Shown here one piece after another: positions 63,540 through 64,000 of a stretch of DNA of 64,000 nucleotides (positions within the stretch are counted from its first letter, which is position 1; the number at the start of each line of letters is the position of its first letter). A model generated the notes under the pieces. That model was given only the letters and a program-made list of their open reading frames with translations, had not been told where the DNA came from and made no database searches. The position numbers were made by a program, and so were the translations under genes. The stretch is from Fontimonas thermophila. GTDB lineage: Bacteria; Pseudomonadota; Gammaproteobacteria; Nevskiales; Nevskiaceae. The DNA is taken from assembly GCF_900113085.1 (NCBI RefSeq), contig NZ_FOOC01000005.1, positions 46,399 through 110,398 of the forward strand, read 5' to 3'.

Positions 63540-64000
63540 TCACCGACTCACGCGCTGTTCTGCACCCCGTTGATTTTGGAGCATGCCGGGATCGCCGGCG
63601 AGGCGATCGCGCGCGCTGGCGCCGGTTCGCGCGGTCTTGTGCAAGAAGCGCCAGGCCAAACCGGCGGATGCAGCCGCCAGCGCGACGATGAACCCCCACC
63701 ACACGCCATAGGGGCCCTGTGCTGTCGCCAAGCTGAGCGTCAGTGCCACCGGCATGCCGATCGCCCAGTACGCCGTGATCGTGATCCATGCCGGCACGCG
63801 CGTGTCCTTGATGCCGCGCAGCGCCCCGTTTGCCGTGGCCTGGACGCAGTCGAAGAACTGGAACAACGCCGCAAAATACAGAAAACGCACCGCGACAGCC
63901 GCCACTGCGGAAGACTCGGTGTACAGCGCAACGATCGCATCCGACAGCAGCGCCATGAGTGTCGCCGACAGCAGCGAAAAGCCGATGCCCAGCAACATAC
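63540..64000 (-). CDS. MATE-family multidrug efflux transporter, C-terminal part (cut by window edge)
   Basis: The last ~153 residues of a MATE transporter; the N-terminus lies beyond the right edge. IVALYTESSAVAAVAVRFLYFAALFQFFDCVQATANGALRGIKDTRVPAWI contains the family segment (QATANGALRGxKDTR), and two more helices follow (YWAIGMPVALTLSLATAQGPYGVWWGF). The tail is polar. It is likely a cation-antiporter for drugs, in the inner membrane. Confidence 0.9.
   Translation of the reverse strand, partial: MLLGIGFSLLSATLMALLSDAIVALYTESSAVAAVAVRFLYFAALFQFFDCVQATANGALRGIKDTRVPAWITITAYWAIGMPVALTLSLATAQGPYGVWWGFIVALAAASAGLAWRFLHKTARTGASARDRLAGDPGMLQNQRGAEQRVSR

Overview
The window looks like chromosomal DNA of a GC-rich gammaproteobacterium. 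I infer this from the ilvE / LPS-core genes / glnE neighbourhood (the order known from pseudomonads and relatives), an E. coli-type TatD, ZapE, HldE, XerD, an AddAB-like pair and a GlyGly-CTERM-like protein tail. No genus can be named from sequence alone.

Region 1 (1-17,135) is a type III-B (Cmr) CRISPR-Cas locus read mostly leftwards. It holds cmr1, cas10/cmr2, cmr3, cmr4, cmr5, cmr6, csx16, a small membrane protein with a CARF/SAVED-like domain, and a CARF-HEPN (TM1812/Csx1-type) effector. An NE0113-type CARF protein (annotated as a ring nuclease) and an exported protein of unknown role lie on the other strand. An adaptation and processing operon follows: cas6-cas2-cas1-cas1'-cas2'. Three things stand out. 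The adaptation operon carries two different Cas2 proteins plus a normal Cas1 and a second Cas1-like protein without the catalytic motifs. Two complete PIN-type toxin-antitoxin pairs sit antisense between cmr genes (cmr3/cmr4 and cmr5/cmr6). The 172-residue membrane protein is a candidate cyclic-oligoadenylate-gated membrane effector. No CRISPR array is inside the window, but downstream of cas2' the left edge has a leader-like stretch with a near-consensus boxA, so an array probably starts just outside. A tRNA-Leu(CAA) bounds the locus on the right.

Region 2 (17,136-30,701) is housekeeping: tRNA-Leu, an outer-membrane barrel protein, a Nudix hydrolase, 7Fe ferredoxin, an AddAB-like helicase-nuclease pair, a DsbC-type isomerase with a terminator, XerD, a PlsC-type acyltransferase, an aldonolactone-oxidase-type flavoprotein and ZapE.

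Region 3 (30,739-48,561) is a lipopolysaccharide or surface-glycan cluster framed by hldE, ilvE and glnE. It has one GT9 heptosyltransferase-like enzyme, six GT4-type glycosyltransferases, an AsnB-type amidotransferase, a sulfotransferase, a DUF5672 protein and UDP-galactopyranose mutase. Strands alternate and several ends overlap.

Region 4 (48,558-64,000) is mixed: a thioesterase-like protein, amidase, small membrane proteins, a BI-1 family protein, EipA-like and TerB-like proteins, a second barrel protein, an alpha/beta hydrolase, an exported protein with 17-residue repeats, an HTTM-DUF393 fusion, TatD, IlvD, a CocE/NonD hydrolase with a C-terminal sorting-like tail, and the end of a MATE transporter cut by the window edge. 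Gene density is very high; the only gene-free stretch above 300 bases is about 16,777-17,135.
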